Assembly (NCBI RefSeq): GCF_020216065.1
Contig: NZ_JAIWNA010000003.1
Location: forward strand, 324,882-388,881
Source of the DNA: Nocardia rosealba
Lineage (GTDB): Bacteria; Actinomycetota; Actinomycetes; Mycobacteriales; Mycobacteriaceae
Length of the DNA: 64,000 nucleotides
Direction: 5' to 3'
Position numbers and translations under genes: made by a program. The notes below the pieces were generated by a model, which was not told where the DNA came from, made no database searches, and saw nothing but the letters and a program-made list of their open reading frames with translations. Below, one piece after another: positions 1-7,424 of the stretch (positions are counted from its first letter, which is position 1; every line of letters starts with the position of its first letter).

Positions 1-227
1 AAGACGAGCCAGACGTCTTGCATCGGCGCCATCGCCACGTCTTCCTTACCTGCGAAGGTGCGGAAGAACGTGCGCTTGGAGATTTCGACGCTATCGCACA
101 GCTCGTCCAGGGTGACGGCATCGAACCCGCGCTCGGTGAACAGCCGGAGAGCCGAGTCGATCAACGCGTGCCTGGTTCGCAGCTTTTTCCGTTCGCGCAG
201 CGGCAACTCGTCGATCGCTACGTCCAT
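1..227 (-). CDS. TetR-family regulator, N-terminal part (cut by window edge)
   Basis: Only the first 75 codons are present; the reading frame is still open at the window edge. The N-terminus ([15 protein letters not shown]...) leads into a TetR helix-turn-helix at about residues 39-58 ([20 protein letters not shown]), the normal place for this family. The effector-binding domain lies outside the window, so the ligand cannot be inferred. It is divergent from the oxidoreductase starting at 342, with 114 bp between them, and a cluster of TGCCAC repeats in that gap is a plausible operator. The likely role is repression of itself and of the oxidoreductase, which is inference from arrangement. Confidence 0.9.
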   Translation of the reverse strand, partial: MDVAIDELPLRERKKLRTRHALIDSALRLFTERGFDAVTLDELCDSVEISKRTFFRTFAGKEDVAMAPMQDVWLV

Positions 228-257
228 CCTGTCAGCTTAGCGGCGACCTCCACTGTA

Positions 258-323
258 TGCCACTTGACAGCAATTGCCACTCGGTGGCACTTTTGCTTCG
301 CGGCTGATCTGCCGTGTTGCCAC
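258..323. promoter_or_regulatory. Candidate TetR operator and promoter in divergent gap
   Basis: TGCCAC occurs at 258-263, 275-280 and 318-323. The middle copy forms a 6-3-6 inverted repeat with GTGGCA at 284-289. A TTGACA hexamer at 264-269 lies between the first two copies and could be a -35 box for the downstream oxidoreductase; no clear -10 is seen. The arrangement suggests repressor binding over the promoter. Confidence 0.5.
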
Positions 324-341
324 AAGATTGAGGTCCTGAAT

Positions 342-1271
342 ATGCGAGCACTGCTGGTCGACCGTTCCGCCCCCGCCGGACTCCGCCTCGGGTCGGCCCC
401 GGACCCCGAGCCTGCCCCGAATCAGGTGTTGGTGCGGGTTGCCGCGACGTCGTTGAACCACGGCGAGGTGACGCATCTGGTTCCCGGTGCCGATGCGGGC
501 ACGGTTCTGGGTTGGGATGCTTCCGGGGTGGTCGAGCGTGCCGCCGCCGATGGGTCGGGCCCGGCTGTGGGCACGCGGGTGGTCACACTCGGACTGGCCG
601 GTGCCTGGGCCGAATTGCGTGCTGTGGATACCGAACTGGTGGGCGTCGCACCGGTAGGTGCCGACCTCGCGGCCCTCAGTACCGTGCCGGTGGCGGGCGC
701 GTCGGCGCTGCGCGCGCTGCACCGCCTCGGTCCGCTGCTGGGGCGCAAGGTTCTCGTCACCGGTGCGTCCGGTGCCGTCGGCCGTTACGCGGTGCAGCTG
801 GCGCGTTTGGGTGGTGCGGAGGTCGTCGCGATGACCTCGAACCCGGATGTGTATGGCGACAGCATGCGGGAGCTCGGTGCCGGGCAGGTGATAGCGGATC
901 CCGCGGAACTCGATGGTCGCGTCGACGGCGTGCTCGACCTCGTCGGGGGACCGCAGATGGTCGCGGCCTTCGAGTCGCTCGCGGAAGGTGGGACGCTCGT
1001 GTCGGTCGGGCACACCACCGGCGCACCGGAGCAGTTCCCGTTCGGCACCTTCTCCGGCGACGCGGGCAGGCACGACCGCTCGATCGTCACGTTCTTTCTG
1101 CTCGGCTGCCGCGATCTCGGCCGCGATCTCACCTGGCTCGCCGACCGGGTCGCCGCGGGTGTTCTCGACCCGCAGGTCGTCTGGCGAGGCGACTGGTCAG
1201 CCGCGGACGAGGCGGTGACGGCGTTGCGCGATCGCCGACTGCACGGCAAGGCCGTCCTGGAGCTGGGCTGA
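342..1271 (+). CDS. Zinc-independent MDR-family oxidoreductase (quinone reductase type)
   Basis: A 309-residue medium-chain dehydrogenase/reductase. An N-terminal GroES-like domain covers about residues 1-120, followed by a Rossmann domain with the NADPH-binding motif GASGAVG at 141-147 and LVGG around 200. The Cys/His ligands of zinc alcohol dehydrogenases are absent, which fits the quinone oxidoreductase/enoyl reductase branch using NADPH. ATG 342 is chosen because the homology begins there and a weak GAGGTCCT ribosome-binding site precedes it; the frame is open further upstream but crosses the intergenic operator. The substrate is unknown. Control by the divergent TetR protein is likely. 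Confidence 0.85.
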   Translation: MRALLVDRSAPAGLRLGSAPDPEPAPNQVLVRVAATSLNHGEVTHLVPGADAGTVLGWDASGVVERAAADGSGPAVGTRVVTLGLAGAWAELRAVDTELVGVAPVGADLAALSTVPVAGASALRALHRLGPLLGRKVLVTGASGAVGRYAVQLARLGGAEVVAMTSNPDVYGDSMRELGAGQVIADPAELDGRVDGVLDLVGGPQMVAAFESLAEGGTLVSVGHTTGAPEQFPFGTFSGDAGRHDRSIVTFFLLGCRDLGRDLTWLADRVAAGVLDPQVVWRGDWSAADEAVTALRDRRLHGKAVLELG

Positions 1272-1290
1272 TCGGCCTGCAACGCAAACA

Positions 1291-1320
1291 AGTCAGGCCC
1301 CCTCAAAAGGGGGCCTGACT
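1291..1320 (-). terminator. Strong hairpin terminator of the tRNA cluster
   Basis: A perfect 13-bp stem (AGTCAGGCCCCCT with its complement) closes a CAAA loop. Read on the minus strand it lies directly after the tRNA-Val gene and is followed by a T-rich stretch (TTGTTTGCGTTG), as expected for termination of the minus-strand tRNAs. It may also stop plus-strand transcripts from the oxidoreductase. Confidence 0.8.
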
Positions 1321-1322
1321 TG

Positions 1323-1397
1323 TGGTGCGCGATACTGGGATTGAACCAGTGACCTCTTCCGTGTCAGGGAAGCGCTCTCCCGCTGAGCTAATCGCGC
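1323..1397 (-). tRNA. tRNA-Val (anticodon GAC)
   Basis: The acceptor GCGCGAT pairs with ATCGCGC, the D arm contains AGCTCAGCGGGAGAGC, the anticodon stem-loop is CTTCC-CTGACAC-GGAAG giving anticodon GAC, and the T arm has GGTTCAATCC. The 3' CCA is encoded. It is last in a minus-strand series Gly-Cys-Val and is followed by a hairpin terminator. Confidence 0.95.
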
Positions 1398-1398
1398 G

Positions 1399-1469
1399 AG
1401 GTGGAGACGGGAATCGAACCCGTGTGCACGGCTTTGCAGGCCGTTGCCTCACCACTCGGCCACTCCACC
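1399..1469 (-). tRNA. tRNA-Cys (anticodon GCA)
   Basis: The acceptor GGTGGAG pairs with CTCCACC, the anticodon loop CTGCAAA gives GCA, and the T arm has GGTTCGATTCC. CCA is not encoded. It is separated from the following tRNA-Val by one base and is part of the same transcript. Confidence 0.95.
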
Positions 1470-1514
1470 GCGCAAAGGAGGATGGCATATTACTAGTGCC
1501 TAACCTACCTCTCG

Positions 1515-1586
1515 AGCGGATGACGGGATTCGAACCCGCGACCCTCACCTTGGCAAGGTGATGCGCTACCACTGCGCTACATCCGC
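1515..1586 (-). tRNA. tRNA-Gly (anticodon GCC)
   Basis: The acceptor GCGGATG pairs with CATCCGC, the anticodon stem-loop CACCT-TGCCA-AGGTG gives GCC, and the T arm has GGTTCGAATCC. CCA is not encoded. First tRNA of the minus-strand series. Confidence 0.95.
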
Positions 1587-1646
1587 ATTCACACTTCCAG
1601 AGGAGCTCGTCCCGGGGGCCTTGCTGCTCTCCGTGGTGCGATGAGA

Positions 1647-1676
1647 ACATTAGCCGACGCGCGGCGAAGACTACAA
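1647..1676 (-). promoter_or_regulatory. Promoter of the minus-strand tRNA operon
   Basis: On the minus strand, TTGTAG (-35), an 18-bp spacer and TAATGT (-10) end about 60 bp before tRNA-Gly. The same TAATGT element serves the divergent tRNA-Val gene. Confidence 0.6.
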
Positions 1677-1835
1677 ATCGCCTGGTTAAACGGCATAAAT
1701 GTGAATTACACGCGTGTTGTCCGTTGGCGCCCCGGTGTCCGTTGGTCGAACTTCGGGTGCCGCGCCACGCGGGTGCGTTCCGGTCCCTTCCTTCTACCGG
1801 GCCCGCCGCCCCGAACTTCCCGTTCACAAGGCGAT

Positions 1836-1866
1836 TTGGTGTCTCCCGGGTACCCCGTGCTAATGT
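1836..1866 (+). promoter_or_regulatory. Promoter of the plus-strand tRNA-Val gene
   Basis: TTGGTG at 1836-1841 and an extended -10 (TG at 1858-1859, then TAATGT at 1861-1866) lie 19 bp apart, about 48 bp before the mature tRNA 5' end. Confidence 0.55.
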
Positions 1867-1913
1867 TTCGTCTCGTTCGAGAGGCCGCACAAACAGCCCC
1901 TCGCAACCATCCC

Positions 1914-1985
1914 GGTCCTATAGCTCAGCGGGAGAGCGTCCGCCTCACACGCGGAAGGTCGCTGGTTCGAAACCAGCTAGGACCA
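1914..1985 (+). tRNA. tRNA-Val (anticodon CAC)
   Basis: The acceptor GGTCCTA pairs with TAGGACC, the D arm has AGCTCAGCGGGAGAGC, the anticodon stem-loop TCCGC-CTCACAC-GCGGA gives CAC, and the T arm has GGTTCGAAACC. CCA is not encoded. A terminator follows within 10 bp. Confidence 0.95.
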
Positions 1986-1994
1986 CAGTAAAGA

Positions 1995-2031
1995 AGCAGG
2001 TCAGCACTATTTCAGTGCTGGCCTGCTTTTT
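1995..2031 (+). terminator. Intrinsic terminator after tRNA-Val
   Basis: A 14-bp stem with a single T:G pair (AGCAGGTCAGCACT against AGTGCTGGCCTGCT) and a 5-base loop is followed by TTTTT at 2027-2031. It also faces the end of the convergent LysR gene and may act in both directions. Confidence 0.85.
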
Positions 2032-2053
2032 CGTTTCCGGCGGGCGGGCACGC

Positions 2054-2899
2054 TTACGACGGCAGCCCCGTCGCGATACGGACGAGGTCGGCGACAGCCT
2101 TGGATCTGCTGTGCTGCGGCCAGCAGATGACCGTCGTCACGGGCGGGGCGTCCGGCACCGCAACGATCGCGAACGCATCGCTCAGCTGAGCCCGCAGCGA
2201 CTCGGGCACGACCGCGCAAGCCCGCCCGAGCGCGATCAGCTGGATCAGCTGGCTGTAATTGCGAACCTCAGGGCCGGGGCCGTCCGGGAAACTTCCATCG
2301 CGCTGAAGCCAGCGTGGCAACGGCAGATCCGACAGCGCTCCGATGTCCGCTATCGACAAGTGGGATCGGCCGGCGACCGGGTGCCCCGCGGGCACCACAA
2401 GGACCTGCGGCTCGGTATGCAAATCCTCGGTGTCGAATCCAGCCGTCGAGTCGTACGGCCGCTGGAGCAGAGCGACATCGGCAGACCCGTTGCGCAACAG
2501 GGTTTCCGGTTCGCCGGGCCCGCACAGCATCACCTCGACAGGCACCGCCCCGACCTCGGCGGCGTACACGTCCAACAGCCTCGACAACAGCTCGCTCGAC
2601 GCACCGGCCTTGGCGGCCAGCACCACGCCTGGGCGCTCGGCAGCGGCCCGGCGAGTACGGCGCTCGGCGGCTTCGACCGCGTCGAGCACGACTCTGGCCT
2701 CCCGCAGCAGCACCGACCCGGCCTCGGTCAACGCGACCGCGCGGGCGGAGCGCCGCAGCAGAACCGTTCCGAGCCGCCGTTCGAGCTGCTGAATCGCCCG
2801 CGACAGCGGTGGTTGCGCGATCGCGAGCCGTCGCGCCGCCCGCCCGAAGTGCAACTCCTCCGCGACGGCGACGAAGTAGCGCAACTCCCGGGTTTCCAC
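2054..2899 (-). CDS. LysR-type transcriptional regulator
   Basis: A 281-residue protein starting at GTG 2899 (METRELRYFV), exactly where LysR proteins start; the frame is open upstream but into the divergent gene. The winged helix-turn-helix lies at about residues 18-37 (FGRAARRLAIAQPPLSRAIQ), followed by the usual linker helix and a two-lobed effector-binding domain from about 90 to the end. It is divergent from the WrbA-like flavoprotein gene at 3050. The gap contains an ATAC-N7-GTAT box, so it probably controls that gene and itself. The inducer is unknown; a quinone or oxidant would fit the neighbour, but that is a guess. Confidence 0.9.
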   Translation of the reverse strand: METRELRYFVAVAEELHFGRAARRLAIAQPPLSRAIQQLERRLGTVLLRRSARAVALTEAGSVLLREARVVLDAVEAAERRTRRAAAERPGVVLAAKAGASSELLSRLLDVYAAEVGAVPVEVMLCGPGEPETLLRNGSADVALLQRPYDSTAGFDTEDLHTEPQVLVVPAGHPVAGRSHLSIADIGALSDLPLPRWLQRDGSFPDGPGPEVRNYSQLIQLIALGRACAVVPESLRAQLSDAFAIVAVPDAPPVTTVICWPQHSRSKAVADLVRIATGLPS

Positions 2900-2929
2900 C
2901 GGCGCATCGTAACCAGCTGCCACCACCGT

Positions 2930-2948
2930 CGATACCGCTGCGGTATCG
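2930..2948. promoter_or_regulatory. LysR-type operator (ATAC-N7-GTAT)
   Basis: A 7-5-7 inverted repeat (CGATACC-GCTGC-GGTATCG) contains the textbook LysR motif T-N11-A in its ATAC-N7-GTAT form. It lies 31 bp upstream of the LysR start and about 100 bp upstream of the flavoprotein start. A further half-site (CGGTATTGG) follows near 2962. Confidence 0.6.
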
Positions 2949-3049
2949 CCGCCGACCCAGTCGGTATTGGTCACGCCGCCCGGCCGCACCGCAGCATCGA
3001 GGAGGCCGTCACCACCGGTGACGACCGTCGCTCGAACACAGGAGTACCG

Positions 3050-3634
3050 ATGATCAACGTCGCAGTGATCTACTACAGCCGCACCGGGAGCATCAAGGGG
3101 CTGGCAGAAGCCGCCGCCGAAGGCGCCACCAGCGCAGGAGCCGAGGTGCGCTTGCTCCCGGTCGACGAGGCAGGCAACACCGACCTGGAATGGGCCGACG
3201 TCGTCCTGTTCGGAACACCCAGCCATTACGGCACGATCGCCGCCGGACTCAAGACCTTCATCGACGGCACCGGCGACCTCTGGCGGACCGGCCGACTGGC
3301 CGACAAGGTGTACGGAGCCTTCGTCTCCAGCGCGAGCACGCACGGCGGTCAGGAGACCACCCTCTCCTCCTTCACGACGATCTTCACCCACTGGGGCGGA
3401 ATCATCGTGCCGCCCGGCTTCACCGCCCCGGTGCCTGTCGCCGACCAGATGCGGTCCGGCAACCCCCACGGTGCCGGACACGTCGCCGGCTTCGGCAACC
3501 CACCAACGGAGTTCGCACTGGCCGCCGCCCGCTATCAGGCCGGACGCGCTGTCGGAGTGGCTGCCCGGCTGGCATCGGCCACCGCATCGGCCGGTAACGA
3601 ACCCGTGGGTAGCCATCTCGATGCTGTCTGCTGA
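3050..3634 (+). CDS. WrbA-like NAD(P)H:quinone oxidoreductase (flavodoxin fold)
   Basis: A 194-residue flavoprotein predicted to bind FMN and reduce quinones by two electrons in the cytosol. The phosphate-binding loop YSRTGS is at residues 9-14, the second flavin loop GTPSHYG at 55-61, and the family signature STHGGQET around 96-103. ATG 3050 was chosen because the conserved beta strand (INVAVIYYS) begins there. It is divergent from the LysR gene, which is probably its regulator. The C-terminus is slightly longer than in E. coli WrbA and carries an Ala-rich tail. Confidence 0.88.
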   Translation: MINVAVIYYSRTGSIKGLAEAAAEGATSAGAEVRLLPVDEAGNTDLEWADVVLFGTPSHYGTIAAGLKTFIDGTGDLWRTGRLADKVYGAFVSSASTHGGQETTLSSFTTIFTHWGGIIVPPGFTAPVPVADQMRSGNPHGAGHVAGFGNPPTEFALAAARYQAGRAVGVAARLASATASAGNEPVGSHLDAVC

Positions 3635-3990
3635 GCCGTGATCCCGCGTTGCCCGGATTCGGCTGTTCCGCGTTCTGGACCGCTATGTTTTCCGATGGGC
3701 GCGTGATCGGGGCCGCAGGACCGCGCCGACCGGCAACGAGGGCGGCGCGGAGCGATCAATGGACCCGGTGGACGCCGGATCACCCTCCTCACCAGGCGTC
3801 GATGCGGTCACGCGGAGCCCATGCGAGATCGGTACGGAATGCCCGAATTTGGCCGAGGCGTGCTCGCGCCATGCCGAGAGATCGGAGATGCGTTTGCTGA
3901 AAGTGTGCTGTAGGTATCCTTTGCGCGTCCTGATCGACCGGGCCGATCGATATCCGTTCGGCCTCATGAGAATCGGAGGTCTGCGCGCAC
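3635..3990. other. Intergenic stretch without a supported gene
   Basis: No frame across these 356 bp shows family resemblance or a convincing ribosome-binding site. The right end holds the GGAGGT site for the ThiF gene and, near 3932-3950, a small inverted repeat (GATCG-N7-CGATC) that could be a regulatory site. No clear promoter or terminator was found. Confidence 0.5.
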
Positions 3991-5169
3991 ATGGTTCCGC
4001 ATCGCTCGGTCCCGCGTCCGGCGGTACTCACGCCCGGCGCTGCGACATCGCAATTCCGTCCCGTGCTGCTCGACGCGTCGAGCCGGGAAGGGCTGCGTGA
4101 CCTGGAAGCGTTGGCGGCATCGAGTGCTGTCGGCGCGGTGCACGACACGATCGAAGATCAGCTCGACGAACTGATCCGCAGCGAGGAACCCGCTGTCGCG
4201 CACTCGGCGGACTCGCTGGCGGCGGCGCGCCACCGGATCAGTGGCGAGACGCCGCTGTGGCGGTGGGGGACATGGGTGTTCTATCCGTGGAACGGCCGAC
4301 TGGTGCATGTGCTGCCACGCGAGCAGTTCCAGCGGCTGCGCACCGATCGTAACCGCGACAAGATCGACCGGGCGCAGCAGCATGGCCTGCGCGGGCGGCG
4401 GATCGGTGTAATCGGGCTGTCGGTGGGCAACAGCGCGGCCGTCACGCTGGCCATGGAAGGAGTGGGCGGGTCCTTTCGGCTGGCCGACTTCGACAACCTC
4501 GGGCTGTCGAACCTGAACCGGCTGCGGGCCGGGGTGAGCGATCTCGGTGTTTCCAAGGCCGTACTGGCGGCACGCCAGATGTTCGAGATCGACCCCTACC
4601 TCGACATCGAGCTGTTCACCACCGGGCTGACCGAGGAATCGATCGGGCCGTTCTTCGACGGCGTCGACGGCACCGCTGCGCTGGATCTGCTGGTCGAGGA
4701 ATGCGACACGGTGTGGGCGAAAGTCGCCGCTCGCGAATACGCGCGGCGCCGAGGGATTCCGGTCCTGATGGACGCCAACGATCGCGGACTGCTCGACGTG
4801 GAACGGTTCGATCTCGAACCCCACCGCCCGCTGTTCCACGGCCGGATCGGTGTGTCCACCTCGTCCGATGTCGCGCGGATGGATCGCGGCGAACTGCTGT
4901 CGTTGCTGCTCGCAGTGGTCGACGAACCTCGGCTGAGCCCGGCGATGCGCGACGCCATCGGTGAGATCGGCCGCAGCCTGTCCAGCTGGCCACAACTCGC
5001 CTCCGGCGTGATGCTCGGCGGCGCCTTGGTCGCGGACACGGCTCGACGCATCCTGCTCGGCGAGCTGATCCCGTCGGGGCGAACCTATATCGACCTCGAC
5101 GAGCTCATACCCGCGCTGGGCCAAGGGATCTCGCCGGAATTCGTGCGGGCGATGGAGGAAGTCCGATGA
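3991..5169 (+). CDS. ThiF/E1-like adenylyltransferase-fold protein
   Basis: A 392-residue protein with about 130 N-terminal residues of unknown fold, then an E1/ThiF/MoeB Rossmann domain. Visible are the nucleotide-binding loop GLSVGN at 142-147, an acidic strand end ADFDNL at 165-170, and NLNR at 174-177, which matches the N-x-x-R of E1 enzymes. The zinc-binding CxxC pairs of MoeB are not present and no catalytic Cys can be assigned. GGAGGT lies 10 bp before ATG 3991. The stop overlaps the GNAT start by 4 bp (ATGA), so the two are coupled. The order resembles the ThiF part of M. tuberculosis Rv1355c (from memory). E1-like proteins adenylate a C-terminal carboxylate; the substrate here is unknown. 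Confidence 0.75.
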   Translation: MVPHRSVPRPAVLTPGAATSQFRPVLLDASSREGLRDLEALAASSAVGAVHDTIEDQLDELIRSEEPAVAHSADSLAAARHRISGETPLWRWGTWVFYPWNGRLVHVLPREQFQRLRTDRNRDKIDRAQQHGLRGRRIGVIGLSVGNSAAVTLAMEGVGGSFRLADFDNLGLSNLNRLRAGVSDLGVSKAVLAARQMFEIDPYLDIELFTTGLTEESIGPFFDGVDGTAALDLLVEECDTVWAKVAAREYARRRGIPVLMDANDRGLLDVERFDLEPHRPLFHGRIGVSTSSDVARMDRGELLSLLLAVVDEPRLSPAMRDAIGEIGRSLSSWPQLASGVMLGGALVADTARRILLGELIPSGRTYIDLDELIPALGQGISPEFVRAMEEVR

Positions 5170-5798
5170 CCATCGACCTGCGCAACGTGGAACTGATCGG
5201 CGCGCGGCTGCGATTGCGTGATCTGCGTGCCGACGACCTCGACGTCTACCAGCGGATCTTCACCGACCCACAGCTGACCCGATACATGGGCACCGACAGC
5301 CTGGGCGTCCAGGCGGCCGCCGCGTCGTTCGACGCCGCCCTGCGCTGTCGGGGCGAAACTCCGCGGCGCAAGTACACCTTGGCGATCACCGCGCCGGACG
5401 ACGACACCATGGTCGGCACCATCGGCCTGCTGGTGGAGGATTTCGGCAGCAACGCGATGATCGGCGGTCTGGTCGTCGTTCCGGAGGGCTCGCTGCGCGC
5501 GGGCGGAATCGAGGCGGGACGGCTCATGGCGGCATTCGCCTTCGGGCCGCTCGGAATCCACCGGGTCTGGGCGGGGCATCGGCACGATCATCCCGTGATG
5601 GACACGGTGATGGCGGGAGTGGGCTTGACACCGGAGGCGCGGCTGCGGCAGCTGTATCGCACCCAGGGCCAGTGGCGTGACGTATGCACCTATGCGGCGT
5701 TGCGACCGGAATGGGCTGCGACGGCGACGGCCGCCGAACGTCGAATCCTCGCATCGCGGCCCGCCGAGGCAAGGGAACACGCCGCCGCCGGGCGCTGA
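5166..5798 (+). CDS. GNAT-family N-acetyltransferase (RimJ/RimL type)
   Basis: A 210-residue protein with the order of a RimJ/RimL-type acetyltransferase: GARLRLRDLRADDL near the N-terminus, a central beta hairpin and GGLVVVPEG, then an acetyl-CoA-binding segment that lacks a clean Q/RxxGxG/A motif. RLMAAFAFGPLGIHRVWAGH around 118-137 matches the usual helix and strand after it. It is translationally coupled to the ThiF-like gene, suggesting that the two act on one substrate or pathway. Which amine is acetylated cannot be read from the sequence. Confidence 0.75.
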   Translation: MTIDLRNVELIGARLRLRDLRADDLDVYQRIFTDPQLTRYMGTDSLGVQAAAASFDAALRCRGETPRRKYTLAITAPDDDTMVGTIGLLVEDFGSNAMIGGLVVVPEGSLRAGGIEAGRLMAAFAFGPLGIHRVWAGHRHDHPVMDTVMAGVGLTPEARLRQLYRTQGQWRDVCTYAALRPEWAATATAAERRILASRPAEAREHAAAGR

Positions 5799-5973
5799 AA
5801 TCCGTTGCGCGACCCTGCCGAATCGGGCTCCGGACTCGCCTCGGCGCGATAGCATCGCCGACTACAGGCCCCCGTGCAATCACCTTTGCCCGAATTGCCA
5901 CCACCCGATACGCGCAGCGGCCGGCGACGGGAGGGTCTCCACCGCCGGCGAGGATCCGAAGTGGAGATCACCG

Positions 5974-6948
5974 ATGGCAGTGCTGATCGATTCCGACTAC
6001 TTCACGCCGGCGGACCGGCGGGAGGCGGTCACCGCCATCCTGCAGGAAGCCGATATCGGGGCGAACCTGCGGATGTGGGATTCGCCCGCCGAAGTGGTCA
6101 GCAGGCACCAGGCCTGGATGCTCGGCCCGATCGCGCTCACCCGCTCGGAGGTATCCGGTCACCAGGTCTGGCGCACCAGGCGGCATGAGCGGACGACGCC
6201 GAGCGACACGTTGACGGTCACCGTGCAGAACGGGCAGGTCCGCAGGCACGAACAATTCGGCGCGCAAACGCTGATCGAACCCGGCGCGTGCGAAGTGATC
6301 GACCTGGCGACCACATTCGCCTCCGGCTGGCACGGCCTCGGCGGAACGCTGTGCCTGCAGCTGTCGAGAGAACGCCTCGGCATCTCCCCGGAAACGGTCG
6401 TCGCGGCGCACGGGCAGCTGGCGGCATCGCCGCTGTATCCCATGGTCACGGCACAGATCCAGCATCTCGTCCGGATCGCCGACCAGCTCGAAACCGATCC
6501 GGCGGCCGCCTCGGTGGGCGAGTCGTGCCTGGAAATGGTTCGGGCGCTGCTGATCTCGGCGGCCGGTCGCGGTCCGGGCGACGGTGCCGCCATCCCGGAG
6601 CAACTGCTGATCGAGCAGATCCTCGGGTATGTGCGGACACACCTGTCCGATTCGACCTTGAAGATCCCCGCGATCGCCGCCGCCAACAACATCTCCGTGC
6701 GGCACCTGTACAAGGTGTGTGCCCAGGCCGGGATCAGCCTCGAGCAGTGGATCATCGAGCAGCGCCTGGTCCGGGCCCGTGACATGCTGGTAGACAGGGG
6801 TTACGCGCACCGGTCGATCGGTGCGGTGGCCGGTGCCGTCGGCTTCCGCGACGCCGCGCATTTCGCCCGGCGATTCCGCGAAGCGTTCGGCATGACACCA
6901 CGGGACTGGCGCCGCAGCGCCACCGATCCGGACAACCCTCCGAAATAG
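5974..6948 (+). CDS. AraC-family transcriptional regulator
   Basis: A 324-residue regulator. The N-terminal two-thirds resemble the AraC-binding-like domain found in actinobacterial AraC proteins; the C-terminal 100 residues hold the two helix-turn-helix motifs (LKIPAIAAANNISVRHLYK and IGAVAGAVGFRDAAHFARRF) and end in the usual FGMTPRDWR. ATG 5974 was chosen because the conserved domain begins there; the longer open frame runs back into the GNAT gene. It follows the ThiF-GNAT pair by 175 bp in the same direction and may regulate it, but no site was recognised. Confidence 0.88.
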   Translation: MAVLIDSDYFTPADRREAVTAILQEADIGANLRMWDSPAEVVSRHQAWMLGPIALTRSEVSGHQVWRTRRHERTTPSDTLTVTVQNGQVRRHEQFGAQTLIEPGACEVIDLATTFASGWHGLGGTLCLQLSRERLGISPETVVAAHGQLAASPLYPMVTAQIQHLVRIADQLETDPAAASVGESCLEMVRALLISAAGRGPGDGAAIPEQLLIEQILGYVRTHLSDSTLKIPAIAAANNISVRHLYKVCAQAGISLEQWIIEQRLVRARDMLVDRGYAHRSIGAVAGAVGFRDAAHFARRFREAFGMTPRDWRRSATDPDNPPK

Positions 6949-7146
6949 CCGGATTCGGCGCCCGAATGCACGTACGTTTGTGCGTGCACAGTCAGTGGCC
7001 GTGCAGTCACAGCCTCCTTCGCGGGCCGATTCCCCGATACCTTTCGAATGTGGCTGCGCGAGACCGCATTAGGAGCCCGAGTGTTCGCCGATGGACACCC
7101 GCGCCGATGCGGTCCGTGCCGAGGGCATCGAGAGAGAGGGGAGACC

Positions 7147-7359
7147 ATGTCGGCGATCGGCAAAGCGATTCGGGCGGCAAGGATGGCCTCCGGATTCACC
7201 CAGGCGGAGTTGGCCGACTGGATCGGAATTGCGGACGGAAACCAGATCAGCCGCTGGGAACGCGGTGTGGTGACACCCAGCGCCGACAATGTCTGCGAGT
7301 TGTCGAGAGTGCTTGGGGTGCGTCTCGACAGGTCTGTCGGAGACGCGGTGTCGTGCTGA
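7147..7359 (+). CDS. Small XRE-family helix-turn-helix protein
   Basis: A 70-residue protein that is almost only a lambda-Cro/C1-type HTH: residues 5-60 contain IRAARMASGFTQAELADWIG and NQISRWERG, the typical recognition helix. GAGAGAGGGGAGACC just before ATG 7147 is a good ribosome-binding site, which decides this start. There is no extra domain, so it may work as a small DNA-binding partner or autoregulator. Neither neighbour shows functional linkage. Confidence 0.8.
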   Translation: MSAIGKAIRAARMASGFTQAELADWIGIADGNQISRWERGVVTPSADNVCELSRVLGVRLDRSVGDAVSC

Positions 7360-7367
7360 TCTGAACG

Positions 7368-7407
7368 CCGTTGCGCCGGCTCGAGGCAGGTCGGGTCGGC
7401 GCAACGG
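7368..7407. terminator. Hairpin between convergent genes
   Basis: An 11-bp perfect stem (CCGTTGCGCCG with CGGCGCAACGG) with an 18-base loop lies between the XRE gene and the convergent cutinase gene. There is no T tract, as is common for actinobacterial terminators. Confidence 0.45.
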
Positions 7408-7424
7408 TCGGTGTTCGCCGCAGG

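Larger units (their letters stand above)
1587..1913. other. Divergent tRNA promoter region without genes
   Basis: This 327-bp stretch separates oppositely transcribed tRNAs. It holds the two promoters annotated separately. Open frames crossing it have no family resemblance and no ribosome-binding site, so I call no protein gene here. Confidence 0.6.

Noticed and set aside
3649..3967. Short frames in the gap before the ThiF gene
   Set aside because: No ribosome-binding site, no family resemblance and Arg-rich composition typical of noncoding high-GC frames.
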